Source: Clostridiales bacterium (GTDB lineage Bacteria; Bacillota; Clostridia; Saccharofermentanales; Saccharofermentanaceae). Taken from it: a stretch of DNA of 64,000 nt. The notes under the pieces are model-generated. The model searched no databases. It was not told the DNA's origin and saw only the letters and a program-made list of their open reading frames with translations. This document shows positions 15,271 through 24,767 of the stretch, piece after piece (position 1 is the first letter of the stretch; each line of letters opens with the position of its first letter). The stretch spans positions 1-64,000 of the forward strand of contig JAGCSR010000032.1 of the NCBI GenBank assembly GCA_017964005.1. The letters run 5' to 3'. The translations under genes were made by a program, and so were the position numbers.

Positions 15271-17643
15271 ATGGCTAAATGGATCATGGTTGTGGATGAT
15301 GACATGGCTAATCTTCAGATGGCCGGCCGCATCCTTAGCAAGAATAATATGCGTGTTACTGCCCTCAAGTCCGGCAGGGCACTCATTGATTATATCTCCG
15401 ACAAGGGAACCCCGGATCTGATCCTTCTGGATATCAAGATGCCCGTCATGGACGGATTCGAGACACTGAAGCTCCTCCGCGAGACTGAAGAAGCCAAAGG
15501 CTTTGCCAAGACCCCCGTTATTTTCCTTACTGCAGACGAAGACACTGACACCGAGACCCGCGGTTTTGAGGTGGGCGTGTCCGATTTTATCCGTAAGCCC
15601 TTCAATCCCGAAGTCCTGATGCGAAGGATAGAGAACTCCGTATCCCATTCGGAGGAGGTCCAGACCCTCAAGAGCGAAGCGACCACCGATAAGCTTACGG
15701 GTTTTCTTAATAAGGCAGCCACGACTACGGAGCTTTCCAAGACATGCACATCCGAATCCGGGTGCCTTATGATGATCGACCTGGATTCATTCAAACTGGT
15801 AAACGATATTTACGGCCACGAGATGGGTGATAAAGTCCTGATATCGTTTGCGAACATAATAAGAGAAGTGGTTCCCGAAGGAAGTAAGTGCGGAAGGATC
15901 GGCGGCGATGAGTTTGTATCGTTTGCCAAAGCAGTCAGGACGGAAGATAAAGTCTCCGAGATGACTGAACTTCTTAATACCAAGCTCGTAGCTTCCGCCA
16001 AAGAGATGATGGGAGAAGACATGCAGATCCCTCTGGGCGCGTCCGTAGGCGCGGTCTTCGTCCCCAGGCACGGCAACGATTACCACTCGCTCTTAAAACT
16101 TGCGGATAAGAGCCTTTACTCCGTTAAGAAGAACGGCAAGCACGGATATAATCTCTACAGTTCTGATTCGCTTTCCGATGATCAGAATTCGGAAGCTGAC
16201 ATCAAGCAGCTGTCAGAGATCCTCGGGGAACGTTCGGTTCCCAATGTGGCGCTCCAGCTAGACAGGGAAGCCTTCGCTTCGGTCTACAGGTACGTTATCC
16301 GTTACCTCATCAGGAACGGCATGAGCGCCTGCAAGATCCTGTTCACTCTGTCTTCTGCACAGGCAGACTGTTCCGAGGAAAGCTTCGCGGAAGCTGCCGA
16401 TGAGTTCGGCAACCACATAAGGCAGTCGCTGCGTAAATCCGATATCCTCATGAGGAATCGGAAGGACCAGTATTTCGTCTTCCTTACGGATATCGCCGAA
16501 GATTATGTTGACAAGGTCATACACCATATCACCGATACATGGGAAGATATGAATCCCGGCAAGATCGACATATCCTACGAGACCGAGATCGTAACGAACG
16601 ACAAGTTTTCGCGGCATAAGACCGGTTCATCCCAAAGACAGATCTTCATAGTCGACGATGACAGCATGAATCTTACTATAGCAGGGAAGATACTGACGAC
16701 CGCCGGGATGAAGGTTACGCCATTCAAGTCCGGACAGGCTCTGCTCGATCATCTCGATAACGATCACGACTATCCGGATCTTATCCTTCTCGACGTGATG
16801 ATGCCGGAGATTGACGGGTTTGAGACTCTCAAGAGGCTTCGTGCCAAGGAGGGTCAGATCGCATCCCTTCCTGTAGTCTTTCTTACCGCGGCGGAAGGAG
16901 AAGGCGTCGAGACCCGGGGACTGTCTTTGGGAGCTATGGATTTCATCAGGAAACCCTTTATCCCCGAAGTCCTTCGTATCAGGGTCAGGAACATAACGGA
17001 ACTCCTGACGCTCCAAAGGGAACTTCGGAGCGAGGTGGAGATCAAGACCCGGCAGAACAAGTCGCTCATGGTTAACGTCGTCCAGTCCCTAGCCAAAGCC
17101 ATAGATGCCAAGGATATGTACACCAAGGGCCATTCCAGCAGGGTGGCCGAGTATTCAAGGCAGATAGCAAGGAAGGCCGGTCTGTCTGAAGAAGAGCAGG
17201 ATCAGATCTACATGACAGGACTTATGCATGACATTGGCAAGATCGGGATCCCGGGCAATGTCCTCAACAAGCCGGGGCAGCTTACGGATGAAGAGTTCGA
17301 TCTTATCAAGACCCATTCAACCGTAGGGTTCACCATTCTCGAAAATATAAGTGAAGCACCGTATCTTGCAGAGGTAGCTAAATACCACCACGAAAGATAC
17401 GACGGCACGGGTTACCCCGGGGGGCTGTCAGGAGAGGACATCCCTTTGTTCGCCCGAATAGTTTCCGTTGCGGACGCTTATGATGCTATGTCCTCTGCCA
17501 GAAGTTACAGGAATATGCTTGCTAAAGAAGATATCATTGAGGAATTCGAAAAGAATAAGGGCAGACAATTTGACCCGCGTTTTGCGGATATAATGCTTTC
17601 GATCCTTAGAGACGATCACGGCTTCGGTCCGAAGGAGAATTGA
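15271..17643 (+). CDS. REC-GGDEF-degenerate GGDEF-REC-HD-GYP cyclic-di-GMP signalling protein
   Basis: A 790-residue cytosolic protein. Receiver 1 covers about residues 1-125 (phospho-acceptor D54), followed by a GGDEF domain with intact G211-G-D-E-F215, a second GGDEF-like region (300-450) in which the active-site motif is replaced by 'RKDQYF', receiver 2 (456-575, D508), and an HD-GYP domain (610-790) with H653-D654 and the HHERYDGTGYP motif. GGDEF makes and HD-GYP degrades cyclic di-GMP, so the protein could do both under phosphorelay control. The two receivers resemble each other closely, suggesting internal duplication. It is first in an operon with two hybrid kinases. Confidence 0.92.
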   Translation: MAKWIMVVDDDMANLQMAGRILSKNNMRVTALKSGRALIDYISDKGTPDLILLDIKMPVMDGFETLKLLRETEEAKGFAKTPVIFLTADEDTDTETRGFEVGVSDFIRKPFNPEVLMRRIENSVSHSEEVQTLKSEATTDKLTGFLNKAATTTELSKTCTSESGCLMMIDLDSFKLVNDIYGHEMGDKVLISFANIIREVVPEGSKCGRIGGDEFVSFAKAVRTEDKVSEMTELLNTKLVASAKEMMGEDMQIPLGASVGAVFVPRHGNDYHSLLKLADKSLYSVKKNGKHGYNLYSSDSLSDDQNSEADIKQLSEILGERSVPNVALQLDREAFASVYRYVIRYLIRNGMSACKILFTLSSAQADCSEESFAEAADEFGNHIRQSLRKSDILMRNRKDQYFVFLTDIAEDYVDKVIHHITDTWEDMNPGKIDISYETEIVTNDKFSRHKTGSSQRQIFIVDDDSMNLTIAGKILTTAGMKVTPFKSGQALLDHLDNDHDYPDLILLDVMMPEIDGFETLKRLRAKEGQIASLPVVFLTAAEGEGVETRGLSLGAMDFIRKPFIPEVLRIRVRNITELLTLQRELRSEVEIKTRQNKSLMVNVVQSLAKAIDAKDMYTKGHSSRVAEYSRQIARKAGLSEEEQDQIYMTGLMHDIGKIGIPGNVLNKPGQLTDEEFDLIKTHSTVGFTILENISEAPYLAEVAKYHHERYDGTGYPGGLSGEDIPLFARIVSVADAYDAMSSARSYRNMLAKEDIIEEFEKNKGRQFDPRFADIMLSILRDDHGFGPKEN

Positions 17644-17644
17644 T

Positions 17645-20185
17645 ATGCCGAGAAGTACCGACAGTTCAGACCTTTTCAAATCTTCGCACCTGATGCTCCT
17701 GGTGAGCTTTACGATCTTTGCCACAGTGCTGGTCGTAGAGACACTCCTCATGGGATGGGAGTCGTGGGTAATAATCCCGATCGCCGCCGGCATCCTGGTA
17801 TCCTGGATCATTCACTTCAGACAGTCCGTGCCTTATCAGGCAAGCGTTGCCATATATGCCGGAATGATGATGTGTTTCTTCTTCTTCTATGGCACACATT
17901 TGACCAGCACCTTCGATCTTGCGGTCGTCATGTCCGCGCTGATCGTCCTCTGCACCATGACCGGAATCAAGAAACTGGTTACATTCTGTCAGATCACATA
18001 CTATATCACCATGGCTTACAGCATCTGTATGATGATCATAGCAGGAGAGACATTCGATGTTCTGGTGATAAGCCGTACCGTAATGCATCTGGGAATGATC
18101 TTCATGATCGGCTGGCTTGCCAAGTCCATCATCGACAGATGGCTGAATGTTCTGAACGAATCCAAGGATGAGGTCGAACAGCTTAAGGATGCCACCGACA
18201 GGCTCAACGACTTCCTTGCCAATGTATCTCATGAGATCAGGACTCCGGTAAATGCGATCATCGGTCTTACCGGTATCTGCATCGATAAGACGGAAGACCG
18301 TGATGTCAGGGCGGATATGATCGCCGTAAGGACTGCGGGCCGTAAGGTTGCCGAGCAGATCAGCGACATCCTCGATTACTCGGAGATAGACCGTAAAAAA
18401 GCCGTAAGCAACAACGAGGACTACATGCTTTCTTCAGTCCTTCACGACCTTGTGTCCGAGATCAAGGAATATAAGTCCAAAGAAGTCGAGCTTATCATCG
18501 ATGTCGATCCTTCTATCCCTGCAGTTATGAACACGGATGTATCCAAGCTTAAGAAGATCCTGAAGGCCCTTATCTCCAACGGTCTCAAATACACCCATAA
18601 GGGCGGCGTATATGTAAGGATCTCTGCCGAACCCCACGAATACGGGGTGAATCTGTGCATCGAGGTTACGGATACGGGTATCGGCATGAGCGAATACGAG
18701 ATGGAGAGAGTCTATGAGAGCTTCTACCAGGCGGATTCCAGCCGTACCAGAATGGGCGGCGGCTTGGGCTTAGGTCTTGCGATAGTCTCAGGATTCGTAT
18801 CCCTCCTGGGCGGATTCATGACGATAAGGAGTAAGGAGGATGTGGGCACCACCGTTAATGTCAGCATCCCTCAGAAGGTAATAGATCCTGCCAGCTGCAT
18901 GTCTGTTTCCAATCCCGACAATCTGGTAATTGGCGCTTACCTTAACTTCGATAAGTACTCCAATCCTCAGGTCCGTGATTACTATAATTCCATGGTCCTC
19001 AATATCGTCAAGGGTCTCGGAGTCAAGATGCACCGCGTCAACAATTCCGATAATCTCAGGCTCCTTCATGAGTCCGTGCACATGACCCATCTGTTCGTTG
19101 CGGAAGAAGAATATATGTCCTCCATAGAACTCATGGAGGAACTTGCCAAAGATATCATCGTTGTCGTTGTAGCATACGACGATATAGTATTGCCTGCGAC
19201 CTCCAGGGTCAGGGTAATGGCCAAGCCCTTCTACTGCTTCCCGGTAGTATCCGTTCTCAATTCCAATCTGACGGATATCGTCAGGACCGAGAAGAAGATG
19301 TACTGCAGGAATGTCCGTGCTCTTGTCGTAGATGATGAGATGATGAACCTCGTGGTTGCCAAGAGTATCTTTAACAGATACGGCATGATCGTAACTACGG
19401 CCATATCCGGTCAGGAGTCCATTGACAGGACCAGGGAACAGGTTTTCGATATCATATTCATGGACCACATGATGAGCGGAATGGACGGCGTTGAAGCCAT
19501 GAAGAGGATAAGGACGGATGTTACGGGCCTCAACAGTGCGACGCCGGTCGTAGCTCTTACTGCTAATGCGATGAGCTCCGCCAAGCAGATGTTCCTCAAT
19601 GAAGGCTTCGACGGGTTCGTCAGCAAGCCTATCGAGATCGAAGAACTGGAGAGGGTCATGAAGCAGGTGCTTCCCAAGTCCGCGGTATCTTTCGAGACTG
19701 AAGACGGTCAGACGAAGGATGAGGAAGCGAAGGACAGCCCCAACGACGGTCCCGTCGATATCATCAAGCTCCATCAGACTCTCAAGGAATACGGTGTCGA
19801 TACTGATTCCGGAATGAGATACTGCATGGGAGACAAGGAATTCTATAAGACTTTGCTCGTTCAGTTTGCGACCGAATCCGTTGAGAAGGCTGAAGCAATA
19901 AGATCTTATTACAAGTCAGGGGACTGGCATAATTATGAGATACAGGTACACGCTCTGAAGAGCACCGCCAAGATGATCGGCGCGAACGAACTGTCCGAGA
20001 TGGCTAAAGGATCGGAACTTGCCGCCAAGGAGGAGAGGGAAGATTATATTATCGATCATCACGATAATCTTATGAAGCTCTACGATAAGACGACAAAGGC
20101 TATCCGCGATATATACGGTGTCAAGGGGGATGACGCCAAGGATGATGAAGTCCTTGAATTTGTTCCGGGAGGTGATATGGAATGA
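17645..20185 (+). CDS. Hybrid sensor histidine kinase with receiver and HPt domains
   Basis: An 846-residue protein starting two bases after the previous stop (AAGGAG RBS). Five or so membrane segments fill residues 10-165 without a large sensor loop. HisKA follows with H196 in SHEIRTP, then an HATPase domain with GGGLGLGLAIV, a ~140-residue region that looks like a receiver lacking its aspartate, a functional receiver (D607 in 'IFMDHMM'), and a C-terminal HPt with H769 in VHALKSTAK. This supports a multi-step phosphorelay, likely passing phosphate to the receivers of the cyclic-di-GMP protein encoded before it. The four-base ATGA overlap couples it to the next gene. Confidence 0.92.
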   Translation: MPRSTDSSDLFKSSHLMLLVSFTIFATVLVVETLLMGWESWVIIPIAAGILVSWIIHFRQSVPYQASVAIYAGMMMCFFFFYGTHLTSTFDLAVVMSALIVLCTMTGIKKLVTFCQITYYITMAYSICMMIIAGETFDVLVISRTVMHLGMIFMIGWLAKSIIDRWLNVLNESKDEVEQLKDATDRLNDFLANVSHEIRTPVNAIIGLTGICIDKTEDRDVRADMIAVRTAGRKVAEQISDILDYSEIDRKKAVSNNEDYMLSSVLHDLVSEIKEYKSKEVELIIDVDPSIPAVMNTDVSKLKKILKALISNGLKYTHKGGVYVRISAEPHEYGVNLCIEVTDTGIGMSEYEMERVYESFYQADSSRTRMGGGLGLGLAIVSGFVSLLGGFMTIRSKEDVGTTVNVSIPQKVIDPASCMSVSNPDNLVIGAYLNFDKYSNPQVRDYYNSMVLNIVKGLGVKMHRVNNSDNLRLLHESVHMTHLFVAEEEYMSSIELMEELAKDIIVVVVAYDDIVLPATSRVRVMAKPFYCFPVVSVLNSNLTDIVRTEKKMYCRNVRALVVDDEMMNLVVAKSIFNRYGMIVTTAISGQESIDRTREQVFDIIFMDHMMSGMDGVEAMKRIRTDVTGLNSATPVVALTANAMSSAKQMFLNEGFDGFVSKPIEIEELERVMKQVLPKSAVSFETEDGQTKDEEAKDSPNDGPVDIIKLHQTLKEYGVDTDSGMRYCMGDKEFYKTLLVQFATESVEKAEAIRSYYKSGDWHNYEIQVHALKSTAKMIGANELSEMAKGSELAAKEEREDYIIDHHDNLMKLYDKTTKAIRDIYGVKGDDAKDDEVLEFVPGGDME

Positions 20186-22905
20186 GAGACGTATTAAGCT
20201 ACATCTTCAATCCCCAAAAGATCGATCCCGAAGCTTCCAAGTCCGCATATAAGAGTTCGGTCAAACCTACTTACGTGATGCTTACGATGACCATCATTGT
20301 CGTAACCTTATTCATTATCGCGACATTCGTTTACAAGAGCATATTCCTTAACTCGCTCTACTATCACAGGACCTCTTATATCGTGATCCTGGCATTGAGT
20401 GTTATCTGGCTTATTATCGCCAGATTCGTTCACAGGGACTACGACAACAGGTACAAGATCATGTATTTCCTTAATGCGGCACTGGGCATCATCATGTTCG
20501 CGTGGGTCATTACTTTGTTCGCTTTTGATGTGTTCCTTAACGGAGAAGCGAGCACGATCCTGTTTATGACCATGTCACTGCTCGTTCCGCTCCTTGTCTA
20601 TATGAGTCCTCTGCAGTATCTGATCATCGCGATGTCCGCGAATGTCGCCATGATCGTGATTCTCAGGAGTGCCATTATGATAGGCGAGACGACCAACAGA
20701 GATCTGATCAACTTCGCGGTGTTCTCCATATTCCAGGTCGTAATGGGGATCGTCATGCTCTATACAAGGTACAGTCTGCACAAAGAGATCGTTACCGAGA
20801 CCCGTCAGAACCAGGAGATCGAGAATCTCATCAGGTCGCAGAACAGTTTCTTCTCCAACATGAGCCATGAGATCAGGACTCCGATCAACACCATCATCGG
20901 ATTGAACGAGATGATCTTAAGAGAAGACGTCAGCGATGAGGTTACCGAGGATGCCGCCAACATAAAGGCTGCAGGTAAGCTCCTCCTGAATCTCATAAAC
21001 GATATTCTGGATATGAGCAAGTTCCAGTCAGGCAATATGGACTTGCTCAAGGCGCCTTACCATACGGGAGATATGCTTTCCGATATCGTAGGAATGCTGT
21101 GGATCAGAGCCAAAGAGAAGAAACTGGAATTCCATGTAGATGTATCCCCGGATGTTCCTGCGGAACTTGAAGGCGACGAAGTCCGCATCAAGCAGATCCT
21201 CATCAATGTTATCAACAACGCCATTAAGTACACCAAGGAAGGATCGGTCTCGCTGTCAGTTCAGTGTGAGATGAGGGAAGATAAGATCTGCAACATGATC
21301 TATACCGTTACCGACACGGGAATCGGCATCAAGACAGAAGATATACCTTATCTGTTCTCGGCCTTCAAGAGAGTCGACGAGAACGCCAACAAGCACATTG
21401 AAGGAACCGGTCTGGGCCTGTCCATAGTAAAGCAGCTTATTGACCTCATGGGCGGTAAGATCACTGTCAACAGTGTTTATACCAAAGGTTCCACATTCAT
21501 CATCGAGATCCCCCAGAAGATCGAAGGCCAGGGCGTCGTGGGTGAATATGATTTCGAGAAGACGAAGACCATCGGACACGTTGCGGATTACACTCCCAAG
21601 TTCGAAGCCCCGGAAGCAAGGGTGCTCGTTGTGGATGACAACGAATCCAATCTTCTTGTTGTATCCAAACTCTTAAGGGACACCAAGATCAAGATCGACA
21701 CGGTGACCAGCGGCGAAGAGGCTCTGCGCAAGACCCTTAATATCAAGTACGATGTTATCTTCATGGATCACCTGATGCCTAAGATGGACGGTATCGAATG
21801 CAGAAGGCGCATAATCGATCAGACGGGAGGAAGGTCGAGAGAATCCAAGATCGTTATCCTCACGGCAAATGCAGATGAAGAGAACAGGGAACTTTACGCA
21901 AGGGAAAGATTCGACGGGTATCTTACAAAACCCGTGTCAGGCGACGACCTCGAAAACGAACTTTATAAACTTCTTCCCAAAGAGCTGGTCCACATTACCG
22001 GCAACAGAAATGAGATCGCTGAAGAGACGATCTCATGGATGAATGCCGGAAGAAAGAGGAAGAGAGTCGTAATCACTACCGAGAGTGTTGCCGATCTTCC
22101 TCAGGAGATCTGCGAAAAATACGATATCGCAATCCTTCCCCATAAGGTAAACACTGCAGAGGGAACCTTCATGGACGGCAAGGAGGTTGATACTGCAGGT
22201 GTTATCAAGTATATGGAAGACGAGACAAGGACTGTTATGCCGCTTGCTCCTGATGTTCGCGAGACCGAGGAATTCTTTGCAAAACAGCTGACATCGGCCA
22301 ACAATGTTATCCATATCTCCATCTCGTCCAAACTCGAGAACAGCGGATGTCCCACTGCGATCGAGGCATCGAAGTCCTTCGACAGTGTTATCGTTTTCGA
22401 TTCGTCACACTTATCCAGCGGTCAGGGGATCCTTGTTATCGAGGCCTGCAAGATGGCTGAAGAAGGCAAGACCCCCGAGGAGATCATCGCGGCTCTTGAG
22501 ATCCTGAAGAAGAAAGTCCACACATCGTTTATCGTTGATAATCTTGACTTCCTTGCAAGATCCAAGCAGGTCGGACAGGGGATCGCCAATATCGTCAAAT
22601 CCCTGATGGGAAGACCTGTCCTTGAACTCAAGAAAGGTAAGATGGGAGTAGGAAAGATCTACTTCGGTTCAAGGCAGCACGCATGGAAGAAATATATCGA
22701 TTCCACTTTGACTTCTTTCGGAAGGATAGACAAAAAGGTGCTCTTCGTAACTTATGTCGGTATCAACAAGAAGGAGATGGATTGGATCAGGGCACAGATA
22801 GAGAAGAAAGCCGAGTTCGAGCACATCTACTTTGTTCAGGCAAGTCCTGCCATCGCCGTAAACTGCGGTCCCGGAACCTTCGGTCTGCTTCTTAAGGAAG
22901 TGTGA
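20182..22905 (+). CDS. Hybrid histidine kinase fused to a DegV/FakB-type fatty-acid-binding domain
   Basis: A 907-residue protein. Membrane segments occupy about residues 30-205. HisKA has H229 in SHEIRTP; the HATPase includes 'NVINNAIKYT' and GTGLGLSIVK; the receiver has D529 in 'IFMDHLMP'. From about residue 628 to the end lies a full-length DegV domain: an opening TTESVADLP (DegV 'TDSxADLP'), an 'ISSKLENSG' segment in place of the usual SS-LSGT, 'DSSHLSSGQG', a 'LDFLARSKQVG' segment and the terminal 'GPGTFGLL'. DegV proteins bind fatty acids and, as FakB, present them to fatty-acid kinase. The fusion suggests a kinase tuned by lipid or acyl supply. No HPt is present; the neighbour's may serve both. 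Confidence 0.9.
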   Translation: MRDVLSYIFNPQKIDPEASKSAYKSSVKPTYVMLTMTIIVVTLFIIATFVYKSIFLNSLYYHRTSYIVILALSVIWLIIARFVHRDYDNRYKIMYFLNAALGIIMFAWVITLFAFDVFLNGEASTILFMTMSLLVPLLVYMSPLQYLIIAMSANVAMIVILRSAIMIGETTNRDLINFAVFSIFQVVMGIVMLYTRYSLHKEIVTETRQNQEIENLIRSQNSFFSNMSHEIRTPINTIIGLNEMILREDVSDEVTEDAANIKAAGKLLLNLINDILDMSKFQSGNMDLLKAPYHTGDMLSDIVGMLWIRAKEKKLEFHVDVSPDVPAELEGDEVRIKQILINVINNAIKYTKEGSVSLSVQCEMREDKICNMIYTVTDTGIGIKTEDIPYLFSAFKRVDENANKHIEGTGLGLSIVKQLIDLMGGKITVNSVYTKGSTFIIEIPQKIEGQGVVGEYDFEKTKTIGHVADYTPKFEAPEARVLVVDDNESNLLVVSKLLRDTKIKIDTVTSGEEALRKTLNIKYDVIFMDHLMPKMDGIECRRRIIDQTGGRSRESKIVILTANADEENRELYARERFDGYLTKPVSGDDLENELYKLLPKELVHITGNRNEIAEETISWMNAGRKRKRVVITTESVADLPQEICEKYDIAILPHKVNTAEGTFMDGKEVDTAGVIKYMEDETRTVMPLAPDVRETEEFFAKQLTSANNVIHISISSKLENSGCPTAIEASKSFDSVIVFDSSHLSSGQGILVIEACKMAEEGKTPEEIIAALEILKKKVHTSFIVDNLDFLARSKQVGQGIANIVKSLMGRPVLELKKGKMGVGKIYFGSRQHAWKKYIDSTLTSFGRIDKKVLFVTYVGINKKEMDWIRAQIEKKAEFEHIYFVQASPAIAVNCGPGTFGLLLKEV

Positions 22906-23003
22906 TCGCCGGGTTCGTTGTTTTTTTTTTTTCGAGCAGGTGTAAGATAAACTTATAGATGTTGCTTAATAGTGTGAAGAACCTGATAAAGGAGGCAGAT
23001 CAT

Positions 23004-23912
23004 ATGAGAAGAACATCTGTTATCTATCGTGTTATTGCACTTACGGCTTGCGCCGGTATGGTATTGGGCATGACGGGCTGTGCGAAAGCCCAAAATCCTT
23101 TCACCGAGAAGTCTGACGTTAAACTGTCTTCATTTGAGGAATGTCCGGTTGAATTAAAGGCAGAGGTCATATGGAACCGCAAGGTTAAAGTTACCGTCGC
23201 AAATAAAGGTCACGAAGCATATACGTGGGGACAGCCATACAAACTGGAATATCAGTATTACGGTGAATGGTATTCGGTGCCGAGCCTTCCGGATCACGCG
23301 TGGCCTTTGATAGGTTATACTCTCGGTTATGGTGAAGATGTGTTCATCGAGGGCGGACTTGTCTATGCACCCGTTACAGCGGAAGAGACAGAACGCCTCG
23401 ATGATATGTTTGGTGACATTCCCGAAGGACACTACAGGATAATAAAAGACTTCTCTACCCCGGTAGGCGGTCCGGAAGAGAATAAATATTTTGTTGCAGC
23501 GGAATTCGATCTCGGTAAAGCTACGACGGAACCCGAGCCTCTCCAAAAGTCTGCTGTCGATCCTTCTAAGATAGTAACAAGTGACAGTATAAAGCTGGAT
23601 GTTGAATACATTAAATGTGAGAGCGGGAGTAAGATGATCACTATCCGGTACAAGGTAGCATCGAATTCTTATTCTGTTGAGACAAGTCTTGAATATCAAA
23701 AAGACGGGGAATGGTATGTGATCCCGATTGCTTCCAAGGGTGGTGCATGGGAAGAATGCATGCCGGTATCGGCTTATGAGGAGATTTCCCTGGATGTGCC
23801 GCTGGAACAGGGGCATTACCGATTCCTCTTTACCTGTTATCCCGTGGTGGAAGATCCGGATCCTTCCAACCGCATTATATCTTCGATCGCCTCTTACGAA
23901 TTCGATATCTGA
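23004..23912 (+). CDS. Lipoprotein with two Ig-like (Big_14-type) repeats
   Basis: The start at 23004 is chosen because AAGGAGG lies just upstream; the frame is open 15 codons earlier. The 302-residue product has a lipoprotein signal (lipobox MTGC). Two similar halves follow, each with 'K-LEYQ-Y/DGEWY-VP', a tryptophan-bearing middle and an ending GHYR-I/F. This pattern matches a bacterial Ig-like domain often found in Firmicutes lipoproteins. It is probably an extracellular structural or inhibitor-like protein; no partner is evident. A strong terminator follows. Confidence 0.78.
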   Translation: MRRTSVIYRVIALTACAGMVLGMTGCAKAQNPFTEKSDVKLSSFEECPVELKAEVIWNRKVKVTVANKGHEAYTWGQPYKLEYQYYGEWYSVPSLPDHAWPLIGYTLGYGEDVFIEGGLVYAPVTAEETERLDDMFGDIPEGHYRIIKDFSTPVGGPEENKYFVAAEFDLGKATTEPEPLQKSAVDPSKIVTSDSIKLDVEYIKCESGSKMITIRYKVASNSYSVETSLEYQKDGEWYVIPIASKGGAWEECMPVSAYEEISLDVPLEQGHYRFLFTCYPVVEDPDPSNRIISSIASYEFDI

Positions 23913-23940
23913 ATGAAAGATATTTTCGCGTGATATAATG

Positions 23941-23976
23941 ATACGGCACGGAACTTCCCCGTGCCGTATTCTTTTG
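23941..23976 (+). terminator. Terminator between the lipoprotein and amidohydrolase genes
   Basis: An 11-bp perfect stem (ATACGGCACGG at 23941-23951, its complement at 23959-23969) with a 7-base loop is followed by a T-rich tract. Confidence 0.8.
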
Positions 23977-23993
23977 CTTTGGAGGGAATCATC

Positions 23994-24755
23994 TTGTTGA
24001 TCGACGCTCACATTCATCTTCCCACGGGAGATCAGTATAAGAATCTTGTTTCCAAGAAGGACAGGGTCCTTGCCGAGCTTGAGCAAAACGGTGTGGATAA
24101 ATGCATCGTAATAGCAGATTCCTGGCCCCAAAGCGAGATCGGCTCAAATGATGAAGTGGTCTCGTTGTTCCCCCGGGTTCCCGATGCGAAGGTTTTCGTG
24201 GTCGGAGGGATCAGCCCGGTCATGGAATTTGATAAGACCTTCCGGATGATCGAACAGTTCATCGAACGAAAGCAGATAGTTGGGATCAAGCTCTTTACCG
24301 GACACGAGAAGTTCTATCTTACGGATGACAGGTTAAAGCCTGTATATGAATTAGCGATGAGGACCAGGGTCCCCGTGCTGTTCCACTCCGGCTGGGATAA
24401 TGAAGAATACGGAGATACTGATATTGCGGAAAGCGTGTTACAGACTTATCCCGGACTTCAGCTGGTGTGCTGTCATTGCTGGTATCCGAAGATCGATAAA
24501 TGTATGAAGCTCATCGACTATCCAAATATCGCTTTCGACCTGTCTTCGGTTGCGGACGATCCCGGCATTACCGATAAGATATTGACTATGGTAAGAGCGC
24601 TTGTTGAAGCTGCGCCCGACCGAGTGATGTTCGGGTCGGACAGCTTCGGCTGCAGCATGGCAGAGCATATAAGACTTGTTAAGCGGTTGGGACTTGATCC
24701 TGCGGCCGAACAGCTCGTCTTTGCCGGCAACGCGATGAGGATATACGGGATATAA
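23994..24755 (+). CDS. Amidohydrolase-family metal-dependent hydrolase
   Basis: The start is taken as the TTG at 23994, seven bases after GGAGGG; the earlier in-frame GTG lies inside the terminator stem and is unlikely. The 253-residue protein begins with the metal motif DAHIH. It later shows 'VLFHSGWD', 'VCCHCWYP' and FGSDS, the successive histidines and final aspartate of the TIM-barrel amidohydrolase (Amidohydro_2) fold. Substrate cannot be told from sequence. It faces a leftward three-gene group. Confidence 0.82.
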   Translation: MLIDAHIHLPTGDQYKNLVSKKDRVLAELEQNGVDKCIVIADSWPQSEIGSNDEVVSLFPRVPDAKVFVVGGISPVMEFDKTFRMIEQFIERKQIVGIKLFTGHEKFYLTDDRLKPVYELAMRTRVPVLFHSGWDNEEYGDTDIAESVLQTYPGLQLVCCHCWYPKIDKCMKLIDYPNIAFDLSSVADDPGITDKILTMVRALVEAAPDRVMFGSDSFGCSMAEHIRLVKRLGLDPAAEQLVFAGNAMRIYGI

Positions 24756-24767
24756 GATACCGGATAC

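Noticed and set aside
18788-19774. 328-codon minus-strand frame
   Set aside because: It lies opposite the hybrid kinase gene, shows no domain, and has no start signal.
22919-22932. Run of T as a terminator for the signalling operon
   Set aside because: No convincing stem precedes the T-run, so I did not list it as a terminator.
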